Of a stretch of 55,164 nt of DNA, positions 30,601 to 38,624 are shown piece after piece; positions within the stretch are counted from its first letter, which is position 1, and every line of letters starts with the position of its first letter. The stretch is taken from IMG/VR virus record IMGVR_UViG_3300046466_000192, positions 1 to 55,164 of that record; one strand, 5' to 3'. Under the pieces are notes generated by a model that did no database searches, was not told where the DNA came from, and was given only the letters and a program-made list of their open reading frames with translations. This DNA is from a virus. Both the position numbers and the translations under genes were made by a program.

Positions 30601-33600
30601 AAGTAAAAAGAAAGGTGAAGTTGTTATTGACGCTAATTATGAATTACATCTTAGAGAAAACTATGATATAAGTATAGCCGCTTTACCTCTTGATGTTATA
30701 AAAAAGTCTTACGGAAAGCTTTTTAATTTAACTAAAACTGGTAGAGAAAAAACAGCTGTAGGTAAAGGTACTTTTCAAATGACAAAGCCTAGTAAAATAG
30801 ACTGGATAAAACATCACACGGTTGGAGGTTACACTACTTTGTTAGCTAGACAAAAAACATATGCTACAAGTATATCTAATGAGTTTGTTAAAAACGAACT
30901 TATAAAACTAAAAAGTGATCCTGTCTTTATGAACGAATTAGCTGATATTGCTAATTTAAGTCAGTCAGATGTAAACGTGACAGCAATAGAAGCTTCTATA
31001 GATAAACTAATAAATGCTTTAGATAGAAAAAAAGGAGAAGCAAAAGGTTTTGACACAACACTTCAGTTTTCAATAACAGAAAATCAAGCTCAAGATATAA
31101 TACAAAACAAAGAGGCTATATTAGAAGGTATAAGACAACTAGGTGATTCTATTACAAGTAGTACGGTTGGCTTAATGCTTAATAAAACCCTAGACCCAGG
31201 TGTTTGGACGTCTAAAGATGTAGCTAACTACAGAGCGGCAATAACAAAAGCTATAACAAAGTTTGTTAAATATGAAGATCAAAATGTTGATTTAAGTAAA
31301 ATGATACTTGAAGAGGTTGCTACAGATTCAGTGGCAACTAATTTGTCTAGAATATTTAATCTAAATTCATTAGATATAGTTGTAAATGGTATTACTCAAA
31401 AGTTTAAAAACTTTGGTCAAATATTTACACTTAAAAAATACGTTTCAAGACAAAGAAATCATTACTTATCTTATGCCGATGAAACTATAAACAGTGTAGA
31501 TGATGTAATAAATCATTTAAAACACTTTAGAGGCCACATGACTAGTGCTGGTAAAAAATATTTTTTAGTAAAAAGAAACCAAATATTTTCAGGAAACCAA
31601 GATTATATAGATAGTTTAAATAAAATATTAGAGCCTAAAAGTATTCGTATAAATGCAGTAACTAAAGGTAATGGAACAAGTATTTTAAGCATAACAGATT
31701 TAGATGGTAATATACTTGAAATTACTGATTCAGAAGGAAACGCTACTGTTTTAAATGAAAAAGGTGTAAAAGCAGCTATAACAACACCGGCTCAATCTGG
31801 TTATGTAGGCAGTGGTAAAACTAAAAGGGTTAAGAGTAAACAAGCTTTTAAAGATGAACTTGATATTAGAAAAAAATCTGCGGACGAAGCTTGGAATAAT
31901 CTAATAAGTTTATTAACCTATATAAAGAAAAACGGTAGTCCACTTGATTTTGCTATGACCATGATGAGTTTAAAATCTAATATGGCTAGTATGTTAAAGG
32001 CTGCGGCGCCTGTAGAATATTATTTTGTTGGGCCAAATGTTGATACTGTTGTTTACGAGCATATAATACCTACTGAATATATAGTGTTAAAACTAACTCA
32101 GCATTTTTATGGCGCTCCTATAGACTTAAACGCTTTAAAAGATAGATATAAAGTGGCTATAGTTCCAGAAATTATGGATAACAACATAAATATACAAAGA
32201 CAAAAGGTCATGCCTGCTTACTGGAACGAGTCTATGCACGAAACTTTAAGGTATTTTGATGAGTTAACTCTTGGTATGAACAACATGTTTGTTATAGAGT
32301 CTTTAACTGATGGTGTTAAATATGGCGAAAATCATGCTAAAGTGTCTAGCTTGCAGTTTTCTAGAACAAATTTAGAAAAACAAACAATGTTAAATAAAGC
32401 AATACAGATAGCTAGAAATCCTTTTGCACCTGAAAAAGGTATTAGTGTATTTGATTTTGACGACACTATAGCTAGATCAAATAGCAAAGTTAGTTATACT
32501 CTTCCTGATGGAACTCAAGGTAAGATAAATGCTACTGAGTTTGCTTTACAGTCTGCGGATCTTGAAGCTGCTGGTGCTACGTTTGATTTTAGCGAGTTTA
32601 ACAAAGTTGTAGAAGGTAAAAAAGGTCCTTTATTTGACCTTGCTATGAGACGACAAGATAAGTTTACAAGTAAAGACATTTTTATATTAACAGCAAGACC
32701 ACAAGAAGCCGCGATAGCAATACACGCTTTTCTAAAAGGATTAGGTCTTACTATACCTATAGAGAATATAACAGGTTTGGCAGATGGTAGGCCATCAGCT
32801 AAGTCTGATTGGATAATAAGTAAGGCGGCTGAAGGTTATAATAATTTTTATTTTGCTGACGACGCTTATAAAAACGTGAAAGCTGTTCAAGATGTTTTAG
32901 ATGTAATAGATGTAAAAAGAGATGTTCAACAAGCTAAACTACAGTTTTCTAGAACAATGGAAGAACAGTTTAACGACATACTAGAACAAACAAAAGGAGT
33001 TAAGTCTGAAAAAAGATTTTCCGACGCAGCAGCTAGATCAAGAGGTAAAGACATTGGTAAGTGGAAGTTTTTCTTACCACCATCAGCAGAAGACTTTGTA
33101 GGTTTAATATATAGCTTTTTAGGAAAAGGCAAAGTTGGTGAAGCTCAAATGGAGTTTTTTAATAAAACTCTTGTTAAACCATTTGCTAGAGCAATGGACG
33201 AGTTGAATAGAACTAAACAAGCTTTAGCTAATAACTTTAGAGCTCTTAAAAAAGCGTATCCAGAGGCTGCTAAAAAATTATCTAAGATAACACCTTATAA
33301 CAATTTTACCTATAGTACAGCTGTTAGAGTTTACATATGGACTAAAGCAGGTATTACGATACCAGGATTATCTAAAACAGATATAAAAAGATTAAATGAA
33401 ATAGTACAAAACGATAAAGAGCTTAAACAGTTTGCTGATGCTATTGATTTAATGACAAAGGAAAGAGGTTTTCCTGCGCCTGGTGAAAACTGGTTAGTGG
33501 GTAACTTAGCAACAGATATAAAAGATATAACCGATAAAGTAGGTAGAAAAGAGTTTTTAGCAGAGTGGATAGCAAATAAAGAAGTTATATTTAGCAAAGA

Positions 33601-35017
33601 AAATTTAAACAAAATAGAGGCTATATATGGTAGTAATTTTAGAGAAGCACTTGAAGATATGCTCTATCGTATGGAAAATGGCACAAATAGGAACTTTGGT
33701 AAGAACAGATTAGTTAATTCTTTCTCAAATTGGGTGAATAATAGTGTAGGTGCTATAATGTTTTTTAACATGAGATCAGCTATACTTCAAACTATATCTT
33801 TTGTTAACTTTATAAACTGGAGTGACAACAACCCTTTGAATTTTGCTAAAGCTATATTAAACACTAAACAGTTTTCTAAAGATTTCGTAACTTTATTTAA
33901 CTCAGACATGCTTAAGCAAAGAAGATCTGGTATTGGTAGAGATGTAAACGAATCTGAGATAGCCGAGGCAATGAGCGGTGCTAGAAACAAACCTCAAGCT
34001 ATATTAAATTATTTGCTCAGAATAGGTTTTACACCAACGCAAATAGCGGATAGCTTTGCAATATCTATGGGTGGAGCTGCTTTTTATAGAAACAGAATAA
34101 ATACATACCTAAAACAAGGTATGACACAGGAGCAAGCTTTAGATCAAGCTTTTAAAGACTTTCAAGAAACTACTGAAGTTTCTCAGCAGTCTTCAAGACC
34201 TGATATGATTAGCCAGCAGCAAGCTGGTCCACTAGGTAGATTAATATTAGCTTTTCAGAATACACCTATGCAGTACACTAGATTAATAAAGAAGGCTTTT
34301 CTTGATTTAATGGCTGGTAGAGGCGATGCTAAAACTAATATGTCTAAAATTTTATACTACGGAGCTGTGCAAAACTTTATATTTGCAGCAATGCAATCAG
34401 CTTTATTTGCAATGCTATTTGACGACGATGAAGATGAAGATAAGTATGGTAAAAAGAAAACTAGAATAGCAAACACAATGACAGATTCTATACTTAGAGG
34501 TTCTGGTATATTTGGAGCTGGTATTTCAACTATGAAAAATATGATATTAAAATTCATGGAACAAGAAGAAAAAGGTTGGAATGCTGATCACGCTTACACG
34601 GTGATAGAAGCGGCTAACTTATCACCACCTATTGGTTCTAAACTAAGAAAATTATATTCTGGTATACAAACATATAAATTTAATAAAGACGTAATATCAC
34701 ATAAAGGTTTTAGCTTAGACAATCCTATATTGCAAACAGGTGGTAATGTGGTTTCAGCTATAACAAATATACCTTTAGATAGAGTTGTTAACAAATACAA
34801 TAATTTAAGAGGAGTTGCTAATAGTAAAAACGAGAGCTGGCAAAGACTAGCCATGCTGCTAGGTTGGAACTCTTGGGATGTTGACGCTGAAATAGATCCT
34901 GAACTTGAAGGTTTAAAAAAGAGATTAAAAAAGAGAAAAAAGTTAAAGAAAAAAATATCAGCTTCTGAAAAAGCTAGAAGAGACGCTATAAGAAAAAAAT
35001 ACTACCAAAATAACTAA
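27659..35017 (+). CDS. Giant multidomain ejection protein with metallopeptidase motif and HAD phosphatase
   Basis: 2452 residues. Visible parts in order: a hydrophobic glycine/alanine-rich stretch (about 195-250); a zinc-metallopeptidase motif HEFLH (H609, E610, H613); a lysine-rich helical middle; a HAD phosphatase domain (about 1596-1757) with DFDDT (D1599, D1601), 'LTARP' and 'FADDA' motifs; then a long helical end with two hydrophobic stretches (about 2030-2050 and 2235-2260) and a very basic C-terminus. Four '(L/M)Q(F/M)S(R/I)T' motifs begin at residues 754, 1135, 1565 and 1761. By size and position it matches T7 gp16-type ejection proteins and the 'large polyvalent proteins' of phages. 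Likely delivered into the host with the DNA. Activities are inferred from motifs. Confidence 0.75.
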   Translation: MEELELIVDRMIKAGEPEEAIAGVVKSYTSGKTSDPVIKEASTGSKEDTASQSEDTFSESPFWNHDETQEKQGYFEETFGKGLLTNLADDFTRIIGGGNAQGAGVNEAFDLYKFGPEMTDEQYQDLIDASRRLEEYGQTDEMIYASQQYEKYKKEGDGGVKAWLKAYITLDNPTALPQYMVQSLVGMGRSLVDSEEVAGFAAAGAGTGAGLGAGGGAAVGSVFAGVGAVPGAAIGAKLGAVSGFMGGLSGAMETSLTTMDLVREKAIENGVDWSNSTDEQRIQAIKDITNNKESFDDLKSKALARGVTIGVIDAATGVVTMGAAKGVGGLTTKSVLSSATKPLSATAAAITESGGGIASEYYGQKAAGQEFNLEEIMIEGFADKTFTTVGIAKGAFTGSPKYSINGETMNGKKFHDAIKLMDDEAYVSADIKVENSPAVERVVNNRRSNINLDQKVDSRINNSDDRSTVIKLMKEQKSLNKNKEGNASRLAEIQEEINTINEKYKGNKVDVTIEQRKQAVAKAIDDKFEASFNKNLKAVKEAAAKKDTTIDVFEDDDAYYNKIAENQNITPQEAKTKAKGSDGVFVGKGQIFINKAQAKKVGAVGVASHEFLHPVLNAAIGNSKQQGKIVSDFKKSLTSKQRAYVDKKLKANYDPSQWDTEYLNIFSDGIQNGDINYDQTLFEKIGESIKRFFVGQGFDNISFDSGRDVYNFLKEYNTSIKKEGKVSKKAMDAITAAEQKTGRKVGSVETVGNMQMSRTEDVAEVNRIYEANENKDIAGFEIADKYRGMAESTFKSLRDGSNYTNDQKDVLDQNKEDIIAMMLYDKIPSQKETSKARNVVGLVKDFVKEKQKYRNVAAYINTFFKERSKEAFKYYVKDAVLEGMTTEDGTLKSSVAKKTSKQSSVNQGKEARKLTSFDKLKSKKESFLTPALKKSIFNEVSKNIKLVVAKTGTNLQSAINSMESIVNNEVRKIVTKDLGNISKKKGEVVIDANYELHLRENYDISIAALPLDVIKKSYGKLFNLTKTGREKTAVGKGTFQMTKPSKIDWIKHHTVGGYTTLLARQKTYATSISNEFVKNELIKLKSDPVFMNELADIANLSQSDVNVTAIEASIDKLINALDRKKGEAKGFDTTLQFSITENQAQDIIQNKEAILEGIRQLGDSITSSTVGLMLNKTLDPGVWTSKDVANYRAAITKAITKFVKYEDQNVDLSKMILEEVATDSVATNLSRIFNLNSLDIVVNGITQKFKNFGQIFTLKKYVSRQRNHYLSYADETINSVDDVINHLKHFRGHMTSAGKKYFLVKRNQIFSGNQDYIDSLNKILEPKSIRINAVTKGNGTSILSITDLDGNILEITDSEGNATVLNEKGVKAAITTPAQSGYVGSGKTKRVKSKQAFKDELDIRKKSADEAWNNLISLLTYIKKNGSPLDFAMTMMSLKSNMASMLKAAAPVEYYFVGPNVDTVVYEHIIPTEYIVLKLTQHFYGAPIDLNALKDRYKVAIVPEIMDNNINIQRQKVMPAYWNESMHETLRYFDELTLGMNNMFVIESLTDGVKYGENHAKVSSLQFSRTNLEKQTMLNKAIQIARNPFAPEKGISVFDFDDTIARSNSKVSYTLPDGTQGKINATEFALQSADLEAAGATFDFSEFNKVVEGKKGPLFDLAMRRQDKFTSKDIFILTARPQEAAIAIHAFLKGLGLTIPIENITGLADGRPSAKSDWIISKAAEGYNNFYFADDAYKNVKAVQDVLDVIDVKRDVQQAKLQFSRTMEEQFNDILEQTKGVKSEKRFSDAAARSRGKDIGKWKFFLPPSAEDFVGLIYSFLGKGKVGEAQMEFFNKTLVKPFARAMDELNRTKQALANNFRALKKAYPEAAKKLSKITPYNNFTYSTAVRVYIWTKAGITIPGLSKTDIKRLNEIVQNDKELKQFADAIDLMTKERGFPAPGENWLVGNLATDIKDITDKVGRKEFLAEWIANKEVIFSKENLNKIEAIYGSNFREALEDMLYRMENGTNRNFGKNRLVNSFSNWVNNSVGAIMFFNMRSAILQTISFVNFINWSDNNPLNFAKAILNTKQFSKDFVTLFNSDMLKQRRSGIGRDVNESEIAEAMSGARNKPQAILNYLLRIGFTPTQIADSFAISMGGAAFYRNRINTYLKQGMTQEQALDQAFKDFQETTEVSQQSSRPDMISQQQAGPLGRLILAFQNTPMQYTRLIKKAFLDLMAGRGDAKTNMSKILYYGAVQNFIFAAMQSALFAMLFDDDEDEDKYGKKKTRIANTMTDSILRGSGIFGAGISTMKNMILKFMEQEEKGWNADHAYTVIEAANLSPPIGSKLRKLYSGIQTYKFNKDVISHKGFSLDNPILQTGGNVVSAITNIPLDRVVNKYNNLRGVANSKNESWQRLAMLLGWNSWDVDAEIDPELEGLKKRLKKRKKLKKKISASEKARRDAIRKKYYQNN

Positions 35018-35019
35018 TA

Positions 35020-36255
35020 ATGAAAAAAATATTAATTACCATTTTAACGCTGTTTACATTTGCAATAAACGCGCAAGAAAAAGAAAAGAAAAACTTTTTT
35101 AAAGGTTTTTATGAAGACTTTTTTAAGTACGCTACAGTATACGCTGCTGGAGACTACAGAGCTGCTTATGAGTCGTCTGATAAAAAATATTTAATAAGAC
35201 AACCTGATGGCGCTGGTTTATACGATGTCCCTGAGGTTGTTGATGTGACAGAGTATTTTCCATCAGATTATAGAATAGGTTTTGGTATACGTAAACTAGG
35301 TAGATTTGATTATGAAAGAAAACCAGGTAATTTTTGGACTGGTGATCAAAATGTAGAAAGACAAAATGCTTTAATAGCGCCTACATCTGCTGTAAAAGGT
35401 TGGGAATATTTATTTCATTTTGAAAAAGAAAGACGTAGAGGTGAAGAGTGGAATAATCAAAGATATTTTTTAAGACATACGGGTAAGTATCACATTGTAA
35501 AATTAGAATCAAGATACCAAGGTGCTTTTGATTTTAATTACAACGCTGTAGACGTAAGAGCTAGATTACCTATTGGTAAAAAGTTTAGTATATCTGCTGG
35601 TGCAGCATTTAGAACACATGAAAGAGTTTACGGTGTTAATCCTTATGAAATATGGGTTAGCGCGTTAGACGCTAATGGTAATCAAGAAAATTACTGGTAT
35701 GAACTAGCTTATGAGTATGGTTATCAAGACGCTTATTACACTACTGAAATTTATAACCCTATAACTGGTGAAGAAGAAAACGTTGGTGGTTATTTTTGGT
35801 GGAACCCAGAAGGACAAATAGTAGCTTCATCTGATCCTCAGTTTAGAGATGGTCCTTATAAACAACTAATATCACGATATAATAACGATATTTTAGGTAA
35901 CACAGGAACTTTTGGTTTAGTTAGCCCGGTTGTAGGTTTTGACTGGTATCATTATAAGTCTAAGTTCTGGGCTCATGTATATGGATCTGCTTTCTTACCT
36001 TACCACAAATACGTCATGGGTGACGAAGATGATCAAGGTAGAATACCATTATCGTATTTATATAGAAACAGTTGGGACCAATATGGTTTAGCTGATGACG
36101 CTGATGGCGAGCAATGGTGGGATTATCAAGCTGGTGCTAACATTGGGTGGAAGCTTAGTAAATCAATAGGTGTATTTGCGGAAGGTGAATATACTAAAAT
36201 GTGGGATTCAGAATTTTTTATAACAACGTTTGGGATAAACTTTACATTCAAATAA
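35020..36255 (+). CDS. Predicted exported outer-membrane beta-barrel protein
   Basis: 411 residues. A clear Sec signal peptide (residues 1-18, 'KKILITILTLFTFAINA') ends before Q19, the usual Bacteroidetes cleavage context. The mature part is rich in aromatic residues and alternating short strands and ends in 'GINFTFK', like the last strand of an outer-membrane beta-barrel. It starts 2 bp after the giant gene, so it is a late gene. A phage-encoded host outer-membrane protein could block superinfection by masking the receptor, or help release. Not a recognised family. Confidence 0.55.
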   Translation: MKKILITILTLFTFAINAQEKEKKNFFKGFYEDFFKYATVYAAGDYRAAYESSDKKYLIRQPDGAGLYDVPEVVDVTEYFPSDYRIGFGIRKLGRFDYERKPGNFWTGDQNVERQNALIAPTSAVKGWEYLFHFEKERRRGEEWNNQRYFLRHTGKYHIVKLESRYQGAFDFNYNAVDVRARLPIGKKFSISAGAAFRTHERVYGVNPYEIWVSALDANGNQENYWYELAYEYGYQDAYYTTEIYNPITGEEENVGGYFWWNPEGQIVASSDPQFRDGPYKQLISRYNNDILGNTGTFGLVSPVVGFDWYHYKSKFWAHVYGSAFLPYHKYVMGDEDDQGRIPLSYLYRNSWDQYGLADDADGEQWWDYQAGANIGWKLSKSIGVFAEGEYTKMWDSEFFITTFGINFTFK

Positions 36256-36257
36256 TT

Positions 36258-36545
36258 ATGGCAGCACCAGAAATAGGAGAGAACACAAAGGTAACTCTAG
36301 ATTTAAAAACAATAGGATTAATAATAGGTGGAGTAGTTTCACTAGCTAGTATGTATTTTATAATGCAAGCAGATATTGCTCTTGCTATGGAAATGCCTAA
36401 ACCTGTTATTGATAGAGTAGAATATGATTTAAAAGACGAGTTGATACGTCAAACAATTATGGACACTCAAGATGATGTAGAGGAGATAAAAGAGACTATA
36501 GATAAAATAGATCAAAGACTTTACGAAATACAAAAAAATAGATAA
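36258..36545 (+). CDS. Holin/spanin-like one-TM protein
   Basis: 95 residues when started at the ATG that follows the upstream gene's stop. A longer in-frame extension back to 36201 overlaps the barrel gene and is unlikely. One membrane helix (about 17-36, 'TIGLIIGGVVSLASMYFIM'), then a charged coiled coil. Small single-pass proteins of this shape beside an endolysin often act as holins or spanin parts. Confidence 0.5.
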   Translation: MAAPEIGENTKVTLDLKTIGLIIGGVVSLASMYFIMQADIALAMEMPKPVIDRVEYDLKDELIRQTIMDTQDDVEEIKETIDKIDQRLYEIQKNR

Positions 36546-36958
36546 TGAAATACTTAATTTTACTTTTTACGGTACCACTGCTTTCAATTAGTCAAGTAGA
36601 CGTGCCAGAGGAATACTGGATAAATGATTCTAATTTTGAAGAGTCTATAAGCAAAAAATCAGCTTTTGGTGACGAAGATAACAAACCTGTTTTAGTAGAG
36701 TTTTGGGCAGAGTTTAATAAAGCAAATTGTTTTTCTGATTGGGAAAAGGTTGAAAATGTTACGTATTACAGAGTAAATATAGCTGAGGCACCTGAGGCAA
36801 AAAAGAAATACAGAGTACGTATGGCACCTACTCTTATAATATTTAAAAACGGTATTAAAGAAAAAGTTTTTAAAGCAGGTTTAGATCTTGTGTTGCCTGC
36901 AGATTTAAAAGAAATACAAGATAGTATAGACGAAATAAATACAGCAAATAAATTTTAA
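36545..36958 (+). CDS. Exported thioredoxin-fold protein with a single active-site cysteine
   Basis: 137 residues. Signal peptide (1-16, cleavage near 'SISQ'), then a thioredoxin-like domain: beta strand 'PVLVEFWAEF' (48-57), an active-site position occupied by 'NCFSDW' with only one cysteine (C62) instead of CxxC, and the cis-proline signature 'MAPTLIIF' (P95). Without the resolving cysteine it cannot work as a normal disulfide reductase. It may bind or isomerise mixed disulfides, or serve as a chaperone in the periplasm. Overlaps the upstream stop by 1 bp. Confidence 0.65.
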   Translation: MKYLILLFTVPLLSISQVDVPEEYWINDSNFEESISKKSAFGDEDNKPVLVEFWAEFNKANCFSDWEKVENVTYYRVNIAEAPEAKKKYRVRMAPTLIIFKNGIKEKVFKAGLDLVLPADLKEIQDSIDEINTANKF

Positions 36959-36961
36959 ATT

Positions 36962-37195
36962 ATGTGGAAATTAACTAAACAGTACTGGAAGGACATGTGG
37001 AAAGCTTTATGGAGCAAAACAACTATAGATGAAAAAGCAATAGCTACAGTACAAGAAATTAAAAAAAGATATAAACTCACAGCTGCGGAACTAGCTGACG
37101 TAGCAGACGCTATTAAAGAAGTTGGTAATCAAATTGGAGACATAGATGACGCTGTAAAAGGCAAGGCTAGAAAAGGTAGAAAAACAAAAAAATAA
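36962..37195 (+). CDS. Small basic protein of the lysis block
   Basis: 77 residues: a tryptophan-rich amphipathic N-terminus (W2, W9, W13, W17), a helical middle and a lysine/arginine tail. No signal peptide. The next gene starts immediately after its stop. It could be a membrane-active lysis helper, but no family is recognised. Confidence 0.5.
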   Translation: MWKLTKQYWKDMWKALWSKTTIDEKAIATVQEIKKRYKLTAAELADVADAIKEVGNQIGDIDDAVKGKARKGRKTKK

Positions 37196-37549
37196 ATGAA
37201 AAAAATTATAGCTTTATTACTTATCCCGTATTTTTCAATGGCTCAACTAGATATATACGGTTGGGAAGTTCAAGAAGATAAAGCTATGCATTATTTAGCT
37301 GGTGCTGCTATAACTAGTATATCTCACGATTTAATTTTTGAGCATACTAAAAGTAAAGAAAAAGCTATAATGTATTCTATCGCTACTACTTTAGCTGTAG
37401 CGACTTTTAAAGAAGTTTTTATAGATAGAGGGCATGGTGATGGTCAAGATATAGCGGCTAGTATGTATGGCGCAATAACTGTAGGCGTCGCGATAGAGCT
37501 TGATGGTTTATTTAGAAAAAAAAGAAATAAAATAAAATGGAAAAAATAA
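37196..37549 (+). CDS. Exported YfiM/DUF2279-like protein
   Basis: 117 residues with a signal peptide (1-16, 'FSMAQ' cleavage). The mature part has 'DKAMHYLAGAAIT' (about 28-40), 'FKEVFIDRGHGDGQDIAAS' (about 77-95) and a small hydrophobic helix, the pattern of YfiM-like periplasmic proteins seen next to phage endolysins. Overlaps the endolysin start by 13 bp, indicating coupling. Exact biochemical role is unknown. Confidence 0.55.
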   Translation: MKKIIALLLIPYFSMAQLDIYGWEVQEDKAMHYLAGAAITSISHDLIFEHTKSKEKAIMYSIATTLAVATFKEVFIDRGHGDGQDIAASMYGAITVGVAIELDGLFRKKRNKIKWKK

Positions 37550-37998
37550 GCAAACACGTAAGTTACCGTGAAGGTGTGTATAGCAGAACAGCGGAGAGAC
37601 TTGGTTTGAAAAATGATCCTACTGATGAGCATCTAGCTAATATGAAGCTTATTGCAGAAAAAGTGTTTGAACCTCTTAGAGTACACGTAGGTGGTCCTAT
37701 AAAGATTAATTCCTTTTATCGTGGTCCAGAATTAAACAAAGCTGTCGGTGGATCTTCAAAATCACAACATTGTCACGGTCAAGCAATTGATATTGATGAT
37801 ACTTTTGGTCATGCAACTAATGCTGAAATGTATAAATACATAAAAGAAAACTTAAACTTTGATCAGATGATATGGGAATTTGGTACAGATGAGAATCCTA
37901 ATTGGGTTCACGTGAGCTACGTTAGCGAAGACAAAAATAGAAACAGATGCTTAAAAGCTTATAAAGAAAATAACAAAACTAAATACATGATAATATGA
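37537..37998 (+). CDS. Endolysin, peptidase M15 type
   Basis: 153 residues. The zinc-ligand pattern of M15A D,D-peptidases is visible: 'SQHCHGQAIDID' (H78, D85) and the later 'WVHVSY' histidine, plus the substrate-pocket stretch 'INSFYRGPELN' (57-67). It should cut peptidoglycan cross-links at lysis. No signal peptide, so it needs the neighbouring holin-like protein for access. Confidence 0.85.
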   Translation: MEKISKHVSYREGVYSRTAERLGLKNDPTDEHLANMKLIAEKVFEPLRVHVGGPIKINSFYRGPELNKAVGGSSKSQHCHGQAIDIDDTFGHATNAEMYKYIKENLNFDQMIWEFGTDENPNWVHVSYVSEDKNRNRCLKAYKENNKTKYMII

Positions 37999-38219
37999 GT
38001 ACACCATTTAAAAGAAAAGGATGTGGACCTAGAGGCTTAGGAGCTCCAAAAGGATCACCACTTAAGAAAAACCTAGACGAAACTGATCCTTGGCAGGGTG
38101 TACCTTTTAAAGGTGCAAACTCTAGTAACTCTAGCTGTTGGAAAGGCTACAAAAAAGTAGGTACTAAAAAATCACCCACAAATCCAGGGGTAACCGTAAA
38201 CGATTGTAAAAAAATATAA
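37995..38219 (+). CDS. Small Gly/Lys/Cys-rich protein
   Basis: 74 residues, rich in G, K, P and S with three cysteines (C10, C48, C70). Starts within the endolysin stop. The pattern 'PWQGVPFKGAN' is not tied to a known function. May be a minor virion or nucleic-acid binding protein. Confidence 0.5.
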   Translation: MSTPFKRKGCGPRGLGAPKGSPLKKNLDETDPWQGVPFKGANSSNSSCWKGYKKVGTKKSPTNPGVTVNDCKKI

Positions 38220-38220
38220 T

Positions 38221-38508
38221 ATGACTTGGTTAGCTAGACAAAGATCAGCAAGTCCCTTTAAAGAAATAAAGAAAACTACTAAGGGTGAAGGTAGAAACTT
38301 TAGGTCTACCGAAGAGGGCGCTGGTATGACATCAAAAGGTGTTAAAGCTTATAAAGCTCAAAACCCAGGTAGTAATCTGCAAACAGCTGTTACAGGTGAT
38401 GTGGAGCCAGGTAGTAAAGATGCTAGAAGAAGAAAAGCATTTTGCGCTAGATCAAAAGGCTGGACAGGTGAAAGAGGTAGAGCTGCTAGAAAAAGATGGA
38501 GATGTTAA
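38221..38508 (+). CDS. DUF6321-like basic protein
   Basis: 95 residues, strongly basic. The order 'KTTKGEGRNFRSTEEGAGMT' (18-37), 'VKAYKAQNPGS' and 'FCARSKGWTGERGRAARKRW' (75-94) matches a small family seen at the end of many marine phage structural regions, usually labelled DUF6321. Its arginine/lysine-rich helices suggest nucleic-acid binding or capsid packing. Last gene before the convergent terminator. Confidence 0.65.
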   Translation: MTWLARQRSASPFKEIKKTTKGEGRNFRSTEEGAGMTSKGVKAYKAQNPGSNLQTAVTGDVEPGSKDARRRKAFCARSKGWTGERGRAARKRWRC

Positions 38509-38511
38509 AAA

Positions 38512-38531
38512 AAAGGGGCTTTCGCCCCTTT
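38512..38531. terminator. Convergent terminator hairpin
   Basis: AAAGGGGC pairs with GCCCCTTT (8 bp) around loop TTTC, preceded by an A-run and followed by a T-rich tract, so it can terminate transcription from either side. It lies between the end of the late + strand operon and the end of the - strand early operon (38625). Confidence 0.9.
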
Positions 38532-38624
38532 CTTTAACTAACAAACTAACCATCACACATAAATTATTGAATTTTTTATACACACTAGTTTTTATATGTA
38601 TAAAAAAGTCATAACTTCTATCAT

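Noticed and set aside
36201-36257. Upstream start for the one-TM protein
   Set aside because: It would overlap the barrel gene by 55 bp in another frame; the ATG at 36258 has an A/T leader and correct spacing.
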